From Massilia terrae (GTDB taxonomy: Bacteria; Pseudomonadota; Gammaproteobacteria; Burkholderiales; Burkholderiaceae_D), in the NCBI RefSeq assembly GCF_024753145.1, contig NZ_JANUGU010000003.1, positions 186,001 to 250,000 of the forward strand: a stretch of DNA of 64,000 nucleotides, given 5' to 3'. The translations under genes and the position numbers were made by a program. Of this stretch, positions 1-9,214 are shown piece by piece (within the stretch, counting starts at the first letter, position 1; every line of letters starts with the position of its first letter). Under the pieces are notes generated by a model. The model was not told the DNA's origin. It did no database searches and saw nothing but the letters and a program-made list of their open reading frames with translations.

Positions 1-606
<606 letters not shown>

Positions 607-609
607 AGC

Positions 610-1230
610 TCAGGCTCCCAATGCGTATTGAATGATGTTGATGGCGAAGCGGGTGTTGTCCACCGCCAGCCAGCGCTTGTTGCGAAAGTCGTAGTCCCAC
701 TCGCAACCGTAGTCCTTGTTCGAGTACAGCACGCGTATCCTGCCGTCGATCTCGATCGCCTTCAGGTATTCGTGCACCAGGTCGTCGCCCCAGCCGTTCA
801 GCTCCACCGCCGTATTGGGCGGGCCGTCGAACTTGAAAAAGCACGAATACAGCCGGTGCGTATTCGGGATCTTCTTCAAGGCTTTCGGCCCGAAGATGCG
901 TGCCATCTCTCCCTCGAACGATTTGGCGAACAGGCCGTCGACGTCGTGGTTGCAGTCATCCACGAACACGAAGCCGCCGCCTTTCACGTAGCGCTCGAAG
1001 TTGCGCCGCTCGCTCGGGGTGAACTGCACCAGCTTGTGCCCCGCCAGGTAGCAGAACGGCGCTTCGAGCATCTTCGGATCCGACAGCGCCACCAGCCGCT
1101 CCGCCGGATCGACCCGCAACGTCGTATATTCGACCAGCGAATTGAGCACGTTGCTGGGCATGCGGATATCCACGTCCCAGTCGCCCGACTCGTAGGTCAG
1201 GCGCGTGAAGTAGAAATCGTACTGCGCCAT
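610..1230 (-). CDS. DUF4159 domain-containing protein
   Basis: A 206-residue protein recognised as DUF4159, a family of unknown function with a glutamine-amidotransferase-like (ThuA-like) fold. The diagnostic block GGGFVFVDDCNHD sits near residue 85, followed by a segment rich in Asp, Arg and aromatic residues (WDYDFRNKRW) close to the C-terminus. There is no signal peptide or membrane segment, so it should be cytoplasmic. It starts five bases after the stop of the second TldE gene and ends three bases before moxR, so it is almost certainly co-transcribed with both. DUF4159 genes beside moxR are common; here the block is joined to TldD/TldE pairs. The catalytic triad of a working amidotransferase is not obvious, so a structural or ligand-binding role is possible. 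Confidence 0.85.
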   Translation of the reverse strand: MAQYDFYFTRLTYESGDWDVDIRMPSNVLNSLVEYTTLRVDPAERLVALSDPKMLEAPFCYLAGHKLVQFTPSERRNFERYVKGGGFVFVDDCNHDVDGLFAKSFEGEMARIFGPKALKKIPNTHRLYSCFFKFDGPPNTAVELNGWGDDLVHEYLKAIEIDGRIRVLYSNKDYGCEWDYDFRNKRWLAVDNTRFAINIIQYALGA

Positions 1231-1235
1231 TTACA

Positions 1236-2573
1236 TCAGACCGCGTCGGACAGTGACGTGAAGTTGAAGTCGCGCAGGCGCATCGGCGGGATCACCATCT
1301 GGAACCGCACTTCATCCGGGCCGATCACCACCGGCTTGCCCAGTTCGTCGACGTTGTTGAGCATCGAGACCGGGCTCTCGTTGAAGCGGAAGTTCTTGAT
1401 CGGGTACTTGATCTTGCCGTTCTCGACGTAGAAGGTGCCGTCGCGCGTCAGGCCGGTGAGCAGCAGCGACTGCGGATCGACCATGCGGATGTACCAGGTT
1501 CGCGTGACCACCACGCCTTTCTTGGTCGATGCAATCAGCTCCTCCAGCGACTTGGTACCGCCGGCCATGATCATATTGCCGGGACGGCCCACCGCGCGCT
1601 CGCCCTTCTTCTGCGCCCAGAAGCGCGAATAGTCGAGCGAGGCGACCTTGCCGTCCTTGATCAGGTTCTGGCGTTCGCGCGCCAGCATCGAGCCGCTGTC
1701 CCACGGCAGCACCGGCACGTCCTTGTCCCACGGGTCGGACCACACGTTGACCTGCTCGTCGAACAGCTTCTCGCCGAGGCGGTTGCCGCCGCCCTTCCTG
1801 GCGAGGAAGCTGCGGCCCTCGTCGGCCTGGCGCGCCCCGAAAGCGCCGAACATGCGGCCCACGATTTCCGACGTCGCGGCCGGCTCCAGGATCACGGTGT
1901 AGCGGCCCGGCTCCAGCGCGCGCGCGTCCACCGAGCGCAGCGCCTTTTCGATCGCCACGTCGGATGCCTCGCGCGGGTCGAAGTGGCGGGCGTCGGCGGC
2001 GGTGCGCGTCACCCAGCCGGAACCGCGCCCGTCTTCGGTGCGTACGGTGCAGGTGTAATCCAGGCCGGTGTAGTCCTGGTGGCCGAACACGCCCTTGGAG
2101 TTGGCGATGGCCTGGAAGCCGGCGGTATCGGTGAAGAAGCCGGCGGCGACCAGGTTCTTCTTGCGGCAGGCAAGGATGGCCTGCGACGCCACCTCAGCGC
2201 GGTAGTCGGGATCGATCGCGGCGGTCTGCGAGATGAAGGTCTGCGAGGGCTTGAATTCCTGCTTGCCCGGCGCCGGCATGAACTCGGGATTCTCGGGCGC
2301 GAGGCGGGCGATGTCCTCGGCGCGCCGCACCGCGCGCTCCAGCGCCTTGTCGTCGAACTCGTTGACGGTGGCCGTACCCTGGCGCTTGCCGAAGGAGACC
2401 GTCACCGCCAGGCTGGTGTCCTCGGTCACGCCGGAAGTGGAGACGCCGTTGCGCGCAAAGCGGATATTGCCGACGCGGCTGCCATCGATGCGCACACTGC
2501 ACTCGTCGGCCCTGGACAAGCCGATCACGCGGTCGCAGATGCGTTTTGCTTCTTCCTGGTTGAGCTGTTTCAT
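1236..2573 (-). CDS. TldE/PmbA-like protein, second pair
   Basis: A 445-residue TldD/PmbA-family protein of the TldE (non-catalytic) type. In the characterised E. coli system TldD and TldE form a heterodimeric metalloprotease that trims unfolded peptides, including the microcin B17 leader. The protein lacks the HExxxH zinc motif; the equivalent region reads [11 protein letters not shown]. The C-terminus ([20 protein letters not shown], then [14 protein letters not shown]-like ending) matches the paralogue at 4235-5572, and the two are the same length. No signal peptide is visible, although its TldD partner has a twin-arginine signal. It starts eight bases after the stop of the upstream tldD-like gene and is separated by five bases from the DUF4159 gene. 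Confidence 0.9.
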   Translation of the reverse strand: MKQLNQEEAKRICDRVIGLSRADECSVRIDGSRVGNIRFARNGVSTSGVTEDTSLAVTVSFGKRQGTATVNEFDDKALERAVRRAEDIARLAPENPEFMPAPGKQEFKPSQTFISQTAAIDPDYRAEVASQAILACRKKNLVAAGFFTDTAGFQAIANSKGVFGHQDYTGLDYTCTVRTEDGRGSGWVTRTAADARHFDPREASDVAIEKALRSVDARALEPGRYTVILEPAATSEIVGRMFGAFGARQADEGRSFLARKGGGNRLGEKLFDEQVNVWSDPWDKDVPVLPWDSGSMLARERQNLIKDGKVASLDYSRFWAQKKGERAVGRPGNMIMAGGTKSLEELIASTKKGVVVTRTWYIRMVDPQSLLLTGLTRDGTFYVENGKIKYPIKNFRFNESPVSMLNNVDELGKPVVIGPDEVRFQMVIPPMRLRDFNFTSLSDAV

Positions 2574-2581
2574 GCTGTCCC

Positions 2582-4219
2582 TTATCCGATCTTGCGAGCA
2601 GTGTTGATCACATTGATGCCGTTGAAGCGCGTGGTGCTCGAACCGTGCGACACCGCGCTCACCTGGCTCGGCTGGCCTTTGCCATCGAAGAACGAGCCGC
2701 TCATGCGCCAGTCGCGCTCATCGCAGGTGGCCACGCAGGCATTCCAGAATTCCTGGGTATTGGCCTGGTAGGCCGCGTCTTCGACCGGACCGGTGATCTT
2801 GCCGTCCTTGATCTCGTAGTACAGCTGGCCGCCGAACTGGAAGTTGTAGCGCTGCTGGTCGATCGAGTAAGAACCGCGGCCGAGGATGTAGATGCCGCGC
2901 TTGACGTCCTTGACCATCTCGTCCGGCGTCAGGCGCTTCTTGCCCGGCGCCAGCGACACGTTCGGCATGCGCTGGAACTGCACCGTGCTCCAGCTGTCCG
3001 CGTACGAGCAACCGTGCGACTCCTTCTCGCCGATGATGTGGGCCTGGTCGCGCGTGGCCTGGTAGTTGACCAGGATGCCGTCCTTGATGATGTCCCAGCC
3101 CTTGCAGGCCACGCCTTCGTCGTCGTAGCCGACCGCGCCGAGCGAACCGGGCGTGGTCTTGTCGGCGACGATGTTGACGTTCTTCGAGCCGAAGTTGAAG
3201 CGCTTGCTCTCCCACTTGTCCAGCGTGCAGAAGCTGGTGCCGGCGTAGTTGGCTTCGTAGCCGAGCACGCGATCGAGCTCGGTCGGGTGGCCCACCGACT
3301 CGTGGATGGTCAGGAACAGGTTTTCCGGCGCCAGCACCAGGTCGTATTTGCCCGGCTCGATCGACTTGGCGGTCAGCTTCTCGCGCGCCTGCCTGCCGGC
3401 CAGGCGGGCCTCGCCGACGATGTCGTAGGACTTGGTGTACAGCGTGGTCACGCCACCAGCCGCCTGCACCTGGTCTTCCTTGCGCGCGTCGAAGTATTCG
3501 TAGCCCATGCCGACCGGCGAGCCGAGGCCGTCGCGCGAACGGAACTTGCCGCTGGCCTTGTCGATGGCGGTAGCGGTCAGCGGCGCCCACAGGCGATGGA
3601 TGTCCTGGTCGATGTAGGAGCCGTCGGTCGAAGCGAAGTACTTCTGCTGGTTGACCTGGAACAGCTGCGAGCGCATGAAGCTGGCGCCCGCGTCCATGCC
3701 CGCCTTGTTCGCGGCCAGCAGCATCTCGGCCTTGTCCTTGATCGGGACCGCGCGCCAATCCTTCTTGAACGGCGTGGCCCAGCTCACCTCGCCCACGCCC
3801 TTGAGCGGCGCCAGCTGCAGCGGCTCGCTCTGCAGCTTGGCGTTGGCCTTGGCGATGGCGACGGCCTGGCGCGCCGCGTTGGCCACGGCGTCTGGGGTCA
3901 GCGAATTGGTCGCCGCGAAGCCGTAGGCGCCCTTGGCGATCACGCGGATGCCGATGCCGGTCGATTCGGTGTTGGTGATGCTCTCCACGTGCAGGTCGCG
4001 CGTGGTGAGGAACTGGTTGAGGTAGCGCCCGATGCGCACGTCGCAGTAGCTGGCGCCGGCTTTGGTGGCCGCGTTCATGGCGGTGTCCGCGAGCGACTTC
4101 TTGAAGCTCGCGGCCATCGGGTTGAGCAGCTCCTCGGCGGCAATGGCATTGCCGAATACGGGCACCAGCATGGCGCCGGCCGCGCCGGCGCCCAGTTGCA
4201 GAAATCTACGTCGTTCCAT
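2582..4219 (-). CDS. TldD-like metallopeptidase with twin-arginine signal, second pair
   Basis: A 545-residue TldD-family metallopeptidase, the catalytic half of a TldD/TldE pair. The zinc motif HESVGH (H306, E307, H311) is intact, followed by PTELDRV. The N-terminus MERRRFLQLG and the hydrophobic stretch after it, ending about residue 28 (AIAAE), form a twin-arginine export signal, so a folded, metal-loaded protein would be exported; E. coli TldD is cytoplasmic and has no such signal. The protein aligns without gaps to the copy at 5589-7226 and is more than two thirds identical by eye. It lies 15 bases downstream of the first TldE gene. Two Cys residues near residue 500 (ACVATCDERDW) are present in both copies at the same spacing. 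Confidence 0.92.
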   Translation of the reverse strand: MERRRFLQLGAGAAGAMLVPVFGNAIAAEELLNPMAASFKKSLADTAMNAATKAGASYCDVRIGRYLNQFLTTRDLHVESITNTESTGIGIRVIAKGAYGFAATNSLTPDAVANAARQAVAIAKANAKLQSEPLQLAPLKGVGEVSWATPFKKDWRAVPIKDKAEMLLAANKAGMDAGASFMRSQLFQVNQQKYFASTDGSYIDQDIHRLWAPLTATAIDKASGKFRSRDGLGSPVGMGYEYFDARKEDQVQAAGGVTTLYTKSYDIVGEARLAGRQAREKLTAKSIEPGKYDLVLAPENLFLTIHESVGHPTELDRVLGYEANYAGTSFCTLDKWESKRFNFGSKNVNIVADKTTPGSLGAVGYDDEGVACKGWDIIKDGILVNYQATRDQAHIIGEKESHGCSYADSWSTVQFQRMPNVSLAPGKKRLTPDEMVKDVKRGIYILGRGSYSIDQQRYNFQFGGQLYYEIKDGKITGPVEDAAYQANTQEFWNACVATCDERDWRMSGSFFDGKGQPSQVSAVSHGSSTTRFNGINVINTARKIG

Positions 4220-4234
4220 AATCGTTTATTCCGT

Positions 4235-5572
4235 TTACACCGCGTCCGACAAGGAGGTGAAGTTGAAGTCGCGCACTTTCATCGCCGGCAGCAGCATGCC
4301 GAGCGAGGACTCTTCGCCACCGATGTCCACCGGCTTGCCGATCTCCTCGATGTTGTTGAGCAGCGTGACCGGGCTCTCGTTGAAACGGAAGTTCTTGATC
4401 GGGTATTTGATCTTGCCGTTCTCGATGTAGAAGGTGCCGTCGCGCGTGAGGCCGGTGAGCAGCACCGACTGCGGATCCACCATGCGGATGTACCAGGTAC
4501 GGGTGACCAGCACGCCCTTCTTGGTGTTGGCGATCAGCTCGGCGGTCGACTTGTCGGTGCCGGCCATGATGATGTTACCCGGCCTGCCGACAGCACGCAC
4601 ACCCTTCTTGGCCGCCCAGTACTTGGAATAGTTGAGCGAGGCGACCTTGCCATTCTTGATCAGGTCCTGGCGTTCGCGCGGCAGCAGCGAGCCCGCATCC
4701 CACGGCGTCACCGCCACTTCTGGGTTCCACGGATCGGCCCAGATATTCACCTGCTCGTCGAACAGCTTGTCGCCCAGGCGGTTGGCGCCGCCCTTCTTCG
4801 ACAGGAAGCTGCGGCCCTCGTCGGCGCTACGCGCATCGAAGCCGAAGAACATGTAGTTGAGCAGGTCGCTGGTGGCGGCCGGCTCAAGGATCACGGTGTA
4901 GCGGCCTGGCTCCAGCGCCTTGGCGTCCACCGAGCGCATCGCCTTCTCGACGGCGACCTCGATCGCTTCGCGCGCGTCGAAGCGACCGGCATCGCGGCCC
5001 GTGCGCTTGACCCAGCCGGAACCGCGGCCGTCTTCGGTGCGCACGGTGCAGGTGTAGTCCAGGTGGCTGCGTTCCTGGTGGCCGAACACGCCGTTCGAGT
5101 TTGCCACGGTCTGGAAGCCGGCGCCGTCGGTGAAGAAGCCGGCGGCGACCAGCTTGTTCTTCTTGCAGGCCTCGATACTGTAGGCCGCCACTTGCGCGCG
5201 GTATTCCGGGTCGATGTCGGCGGTGCTCCTGGCGAAGGTCTGCGAGGCCTTGAATTCCTGCTTGCCGGAAGTCGGCATGAACTCCGGATTATCCGGAGCC
5301 AGGCGCGCCAGTTCTTCGGCGCGGCGCACCACTTTTTCCAGCGACTTGTCGTCGTACTCGTTGATGCTGGCGGAGCCCACCTTCTTGCCGAAGGCGACCT
5401 GCACCGAGATGCCGACGTTGTCCGCGAGGCCCGCGGTGGACACGGCATTGCGCGCGAAGCGGATATTGCCCTCGCGGCCGCCGCCGACGCTCACTTCGCA
5501 CTCGTCGGCCTTGGTCAGGGACAGGATGCGGTCGCAGATTTTTTTGGTTTGGTCCTGGGTCAAGATAGTCAT
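4235..5572 (-). CDS. TldE/PmbA-like protein, first pair
   Basis: A 445-residue TldE-type member of the TldD/PmbA family, presumed partner of the TldD-like protein encoded 16 bases upstream. Like its paralogue at 1236-2573 it lacks HExxxH and has [11 protein letters not shown] at the equivalent place. It shares the N-terminal helix ([19 protein letters not shown]), the [10 protein letters not shown] block and the C-terminal [12 protein letters not shown] end with the paralogue. The start MTILTQDQ has no signal peptide, so export would need hitch-hiking on the signal-bearing TldD. The two TldE copies differ most near the C-terminus ([17 protein letters not shown] here against VVIGPDEVRFQMVIPPM), which may indicate different partners or substrates (inference). 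Confidence 0.9.
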   Translation of the reverse strand: MTILTQDQTKKICDRILSLTKADECEVSVGGGREGNIRFARNAVSTAGLADNVGISVQVAFGKKVGSASINEYDDKSLEKVVRRAEELARLAPDNPEFMPTSGKQEFKASQTFARSTADIDPEYRAQVAAYSIEACKKNKLVAAGFFTDGAGFQTVANSNGVFGHQERSHLDYTCTVRTEDGRGSGWVKRTGRDAGRFDAREAIEVAVEKAMRSVDAKALEPGRYTVILEPAATSDLLNYMFFGFDARSADEGRSFLSKKGGANRLGDKLFDEQVNIWADPWNPEVAVTPWDAGSLLPRERQDLIKNGKVASLNYSKYWAAKKGVRAVGRPGNIIMAGTDKSTAELIANTKKGVLVTRTWYIRMVDPQSVLLTGLTRDGTFYIENGKIKYPIKNFRFNESPVTLLNNIEEIGKPVDIGGEESSLGMLLPAMKVRDFNFTSLSDAV

Positions 5573-5588
5573 GTCTGGTCCTCTCGCC

Positions 5589-7226
5589 TTAGCCGATCTT
5601 GCGAGCGGTGTTGATCACATTGATGCCATTGAAACGCGCGGTCGACGCGCCATGCGACACGATCGAGACCTGCGAAGGCTGGCCCTTGCCGTCGAAGAAG
5701 GAGCCGCCCATGCGCCAGTCGCGCTCGTCGCACACGCCGGCGCAGGCATTCCAGAATTCCTGGGTGTTGGCCTGGTAGGCTACGTCTTCCAGCATCTGGC
5801 CGATCTTGCCGTCCTTGATTTCGTAGAACAGCTGGCCGCCGAACTGGAAGTTGTAGCGCTGCTGGTCGATCGAGAACGAGCCATCGCCGACAATGTAGAT
5901 ACCGTGCTTGATGTCCTTGACCATCTGGTCCGGCGTGAGCTGTGTTTTGCCCGCCTGGAGCGACACGTTGGGCATGCGCTGGAACTGCACATTGCTCCAG
6001 CTGTCGGCGTACGAGCAACCGTCCGACTCCTTCTTGCCGATGATGTGGGCCTGGTCGCGCGTGGCCTGGTAGCTGACCAGCACACCATCCTTGATGATGT
6101 CCCAGCGCTTGGTCCTGACGCCTTCGTCGTCGTAGCCGACGCAGCCCAGCGAACCCGGCGTGGTCTTGTCGGCCACGATGTTCACGTGCGGCGAACCGTA
6201 CTTGAAGCTGCCGCTCTTCCACTTGTCGAGTGTGGCGAAGCTGGTGCCGGCGTAGTTGGCTTCATAGCCGAGGACGCGATCGAGCTCGGTGGGGTGGCCG
6301 ACCGATTCGTGGATGGTCAGCCAGATGTGCTCCGGCGACAGCATCAGGTCGTATTTGCCCGGCAGGACCGACTTCGCGGTCAGCTTGGCCTTGGCATCGC
6401 GGCCCGCGGCGCGCGCGTCCTCGATGATGTCGTAGGAGCCGGTGTACAGCGTGGCGACACCGCCCGCCGCCTTGATCTTGTGTTCCGGCCGCGCGTCGAA
6501 GTACTCGTAGCCCATGCCCACCGGGGCCGACAAGCCGCCGCGCGAGCGGAACTTGCCGGTGGCCTTGTCCACCGCGGTGGCCGATAGCGGGGACCACAGG
6601 CGCTGGATGTCCTGGTCGATGTAGGAACCGTCGGTGGACGCGAAGTACTTCTGTTGGTTCACCTGGAACAGCATCGACTGCATGAAGTTGGCGCCGCCTT
6701 CCATGCCGGCCTTGTTCGCGGCCAGCAGCATCTCGGCCTTCTCCTTGATCGGCACCGCGCGCCAGTCCTTCTTCACCGGCGTCGCCCACGACACCTCGCC
6801 CACGCCTTTCACCGGCGCCAGCTGCACCGGCTCGGACTGCAGCTTGGCGTTGGCCTTGGCGATCGCGACCGCCTGGCGCGCCGCGCCGGCCACGCCGTCC
6901 GGCGTCATGTCGTTGGTCGCGGCGAAGCCGTAGGCGCCGTTGCAGATCACGCGCACGCCGACGCCGGCCGATTCGGTGTTGGCCACGTTCTCGACGTTCA
7001 GGTCGCGCGTGGTGATGAACTGGTTGAGGTAGCGGCCGATGCGCACGTCGCAGTAGCTGGCGCCGGCCTTGGTCGCCGCGTTCAGCGCGACGTCCGCCAG
7101 TGTTTTCTTCAGGCCCGCAGCCATCGGCGTAAGCAGTTCTTCGGCCGTGATCGCGCGGCCCACAACCGGGATCAGCATCGACCCGAAAGCCAGGCCACTG
7201 ATGTTAAGGAAGGTGCGACGTTCCAT
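5589..7226 (-). CDS. TldD-like metallopeptidase with twin-arginine signal, first pair
   Basis: A 545-residue TldD-family metallopeptidase and the first gene of the operon. The zinc motif HESVGH is at residues 306-311, the same position as in the second copy. The N-terminus MERRTFLNISG plus a hydrophobic run to about residue 28 (AITAE) is a twin-arginine signal. The reading frame stays open 123 bases further upstream, but the ATG at 7226 was chosen because it is preceded by AGGAG at good spacing and gives the same N-terminus as the paralogue. Promoter sequences should lie in 7227-7594. Substrates are unknown; known TldD/E substrates are unstructured peptides, including RiPP precursors. Confidence 0.92.
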   Translation of the reverse strand: MERRTFLNISGLAFGSMLIPVVGRAITAEELLTPMAAGLKKTLADVALNAATKAGASYCDVRIGRYLNQFITTRDLNVENVANTESAGVGVRVICNGAYGFAATNDMTPDGVAGAARQAVAIAKANAKLQSEPVQLAPVKGVGEVSWATPVKKDWRAVPIKEKAEMLLAANKAGMEGGANFMQSMLFQVNQQKYFASTDGSYIDQDIQRLWSPLSATAVDKATGKFRSRGGLSAPVGMGYEYFDARPEHKIKAAGGVATLYTGSYDIIEDARAAGRDAKAKLTAKSVLPGKYDLMLSPEHIWLTIHESVGHPTELDRVLGYEANYAGTSFATLDKWKSGSFKYGSPHVNIVADKTTPGSLGCVGYDDEGVRTKRWDIIKDGVLVSYQATRDQAHIIGKKESDGCSYADSWSNVQFQRMPNVSLQAGKTQLTPDQMVKDIKHGIYIVGDGSFSIDQQRYNFQFGGQLFYEIKDGKIGQMLEDVAYQANTQEFWNACAGVCDERDWRMGGSFFDGKGQPSQVSIVSHGASTARFNGINVINTARKIG

Positions 7227-7594
7227 TCTCTCTCCTGTGATCAACCCACGTTTGTCGGCCGCCCCGGTAGGGACTGCCACCTCGTATTTACATTGTTCTT
7301 GATGGGGTTCCGCCGTCCATCTTTGCTGGTCGGCAAACTCTAAAACCATAGCAGCAACTCACCATTTTGGATAGGCAATGACCCCGTCCACGCAGGCTGT
7401 TTTTCGCCTATTTCGATGGCGCGCCGCAGCAAGCTTGTGAGATGTATGCATATGGTCTGTATGAGTGGCAACAAGCCGATACGCGGCGCCTCTTGCGGCA
7501 GCCCAGCCGTAGCGTGAGAATCTGCGCATTTCAAACTGACAAGCACGTGTATATTGCGTCAGCACTCTCAGCCATACGACAACGACAGGGACAC
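7227..7594. other. Divergent intergenic region between the TldD operon and the Deg-like protease
   Basis: 368 bases between two divergent start codons. It must carry the promoter of the leftward TldD/TldE operon and that of the rightward protease gene. A TATATT hexamer about 45 bases before the protease ATG and a TTGCGG-N17-GAGAAT arrangement further upstream are weak promoter candidates; no convincing pair was found for the leftward operon. Short open frames here have no ribosome-binding site and resemble nothing known. No inverted repeat of note was seen. Confidence 0.5.
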
Positions 7595-9124
7595 ATGAAC
7601 TTCGCTCGCATTTCCGCCATCGTCCTCCTCGCCGCGGCCGCCGTTTCCGCCCATGCCGGGGACAGCACCACGCCGCCGCCGGCGCCCGCCGTCGCCACCG
7701 CCGTCAGCAATTCGGTGGTCAAGGTCTTCTCCACGATCCGGCGCCCGGATCCGCTCAAGCCCTGGGCCAAGTCGGCTCCGCAGAACGTCACCGGTTCGGG
7801 CGTGGTCATCGACGGCAAGCGCATCCTCACCAATGCCCACGTGGTCAACTACGCCAGCCAGGTCGAGATCCAGGCCAGCCAGTCGGGCGACAAGATGACG
7901 GCCAAGGTGGTGGCGATCGCGCGCGGCATGGACCTGGCCCTGCTCAAGCTCGATGACGAATCCTTCTTCGACACGCATCCGCCGGTGCCGCGCGCGAAGG
8001 CGCTGCCGGACGTGGGAGAAGCGGTGTTCGCATATGGCTATCCGATCGGCGGCAACTCGCTGTCGACCACCAAGGGCGTGATCTCGCGAGTCGAATTCGT
8101 CTCCTACAGCTACGGTAATTCGGGCCTGCGCATCCAGGTCGACGCACCGATCAATCCGGGCAACAGCGGCGGCGCGGTGGTCGCCGGCGACAAACTGGTC
8201 GGCCTCGCGTTCTCGGGCGTGGCCAACGCGCAGAACATCGGCTACATCATTCCGGACGAGGAGATCGAACTGTTCCTGAAGAGCGTGGCCGACGGGCGCG
8301 AGGACTACAAGCTGTCGGTCTGGGACGACCTGCAGACACTGGAGAACCCGGTGCTGCGCCAATACCTCAAGCTCGACCGCTCGGTCGAAGGCATGGTGGT
8401 GGCCCACCCGGCCAGCAAGGACGCCTCGTATCCGCTCAAGGAATGGGACGTGATCACCCACATCGGCCAGTACCCGGTGGACAACCAGGGCATGGTGAGG
8501 CTGGGGCCGACGCTGCGGGTGCGCTTCCAATACCACCTGCAGCACGTGGCCAAGGACGGCAAGGTGCCGATGACGGTGATCCGCAGCGGCAAGCCGATGC
8601 AGGTGCAGGTGCCGGCCACCAGCACCCGCAAGTTGCTGATCCCGGACCTGAACGGCGGCTATCCGTCCTACTTCGTGTATGGCCCGATCGTGTTCACGCG
8701 CGCCACCGTCGAGTATCTGTCCTTCATCAGCGCGAACGCGCAGGCGCTCAACATCTACAGCTTCAACGCCAACCCGCTGGTCACGCGCCGCGGCGACCTG
8801 CCGGATGCGCAAAACGACGAGCTGGTGGTGGTGGCCGCGCCCTTCTTCCCGCACAAGCTGGTGACGGGCTACGGTTCGCATTTCGGCAATGTGCTGGAGT
8901 CGGTGAACGGCGTGCACATTCGCAGCCTGAAGCACTTGGTGCAGGTGCTGCGCGACCTGAAGGACGATAATGTGGTGCTGCGTTTCGACCAGCGCTACGG
9001 CGAGACCATGGTCCTTCCGCGCAAGGCGATGCTGGAAGCGACCGATGGGATCTTGCAGGACAACGATATCCGCAGCCAGGGTTCGCCGGACATGATGGCG
9101 GTGTGGAACGGGAAGTCGGCCTGA
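7595..9124 (+). CDS. Deg/HtrA-like trypsin-fold serine protease with PDZ region, exported
   Basis: A 509-residue S1C-type serine protease. The start at 7595 has AGGGA six bases upstream and gives a signal peptide (MNFARISAIVLLAAAAVSAHA); the longer open frame lacks both. The catalytic triad is complete: H82 (TNAHVV), D113 (MDLALLK) and S191 (PGNSGGAV). A PDZ-like region follows (EWDVITHIG), and the C-terminal third (LPRKAMLEA, ILQDNDI) resembles the Deg9-like branch known from plants and some bacteria rather than DegP or DegS. It is probably periplasmic and degrades damaged or unfolded proteins; the specific substrate is unknown. It stands alone, followed by a strong hairpin terminator. Confidence 0.9.
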   Translation: MNFARISAIVLLAAAAVSAHAGDSTTPPPAPAVATAVSNSVVKVFSTIRRPDPLKPWAKSAPQNVTGSGVVIDGKRILTNAHVVNYASQVEIQASQSGDKMTAKVVAIARGMDLALLKLDDESFFDTHPPVPRAKALPDVGEAVFAYGYPIGGNSLSTTKGVISRVEFVSYSYGNSGLRIQVDAPINPGNSGGAVVAGDKLVGLAFSGVANAQNIGYIIPDEEIELFLKSVADGREDYKLSVWDDLQTLENPVLRQYLKLDRSVEGMVVAHPASKDASYPLKEWDVITHIGQYPVDNQGMVRLGPTLRVRFQYHLQHVAKDGKVPMTVIRSGKPMQVQVPATSTRKLLIPDLNGGYPSYFVYGPIVFTRATVEYLSFISANAQALNIYSFNANPLVTRRGDLPDAQNDELVVVAAPFFPHKLVTGYGSHFGNVLESVNGVHIRSLKHLVQVLRDLKDDNVVLRFDQRYGETMVLPRKAMLEATDGILQDNDIRSQGSPDMMAVWNGKSA

Positions 9125-9147
9125 TCGCCGCCAACTGACCAGGTAGA

Positions 9148-9195
9148 AGAGAGAACGTGGTTCCCGCTTCCGCGGGAACGACGTTCTCTTTTTTA
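9148..9195. terminator. Bidirectional hairpin terminator built on a REP-like palindrome
   Basis: Stem agagaacgt / acgttctct enclosing gttcccgc-ttcc-gcgggaac, followed by a T run for rightward transcripts. It lies 24 bases after the protease stop and 20 bases before the stop of the leftward serine hydrolase gene, so it can serve both. The inner palindrome belongs to the GTTCCCGC/GCGGGAAC repeat family found elsewhere in the window. Confidence 0.85.
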
Positions 9196-9214
9196 CTTAC
9201 GTCCGATCGTTCGC

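Noticed and set aside
2645-5614. A very long antisense open frame (about 990 codons) across the TldD/TldE genes
   Set aside because: Runs of His, Arg, Gly and Ala without known domains, wholly antisense to well-supported genes; such frames are expected in high-GC DNA with strong codon bias.
1236-7226. TldD/TldE duplication as an assembly artefact
   Set aside because: The two copies differ at many amino-acid positions and in their N-terminal signal sequences, as for old paralogues.
7442-7594. N-terminal extension of the Deg-like protease
   Set aside because: It would place 51 residues before a clear signal peptide, and the ribosome site matches the ATG at 7595.
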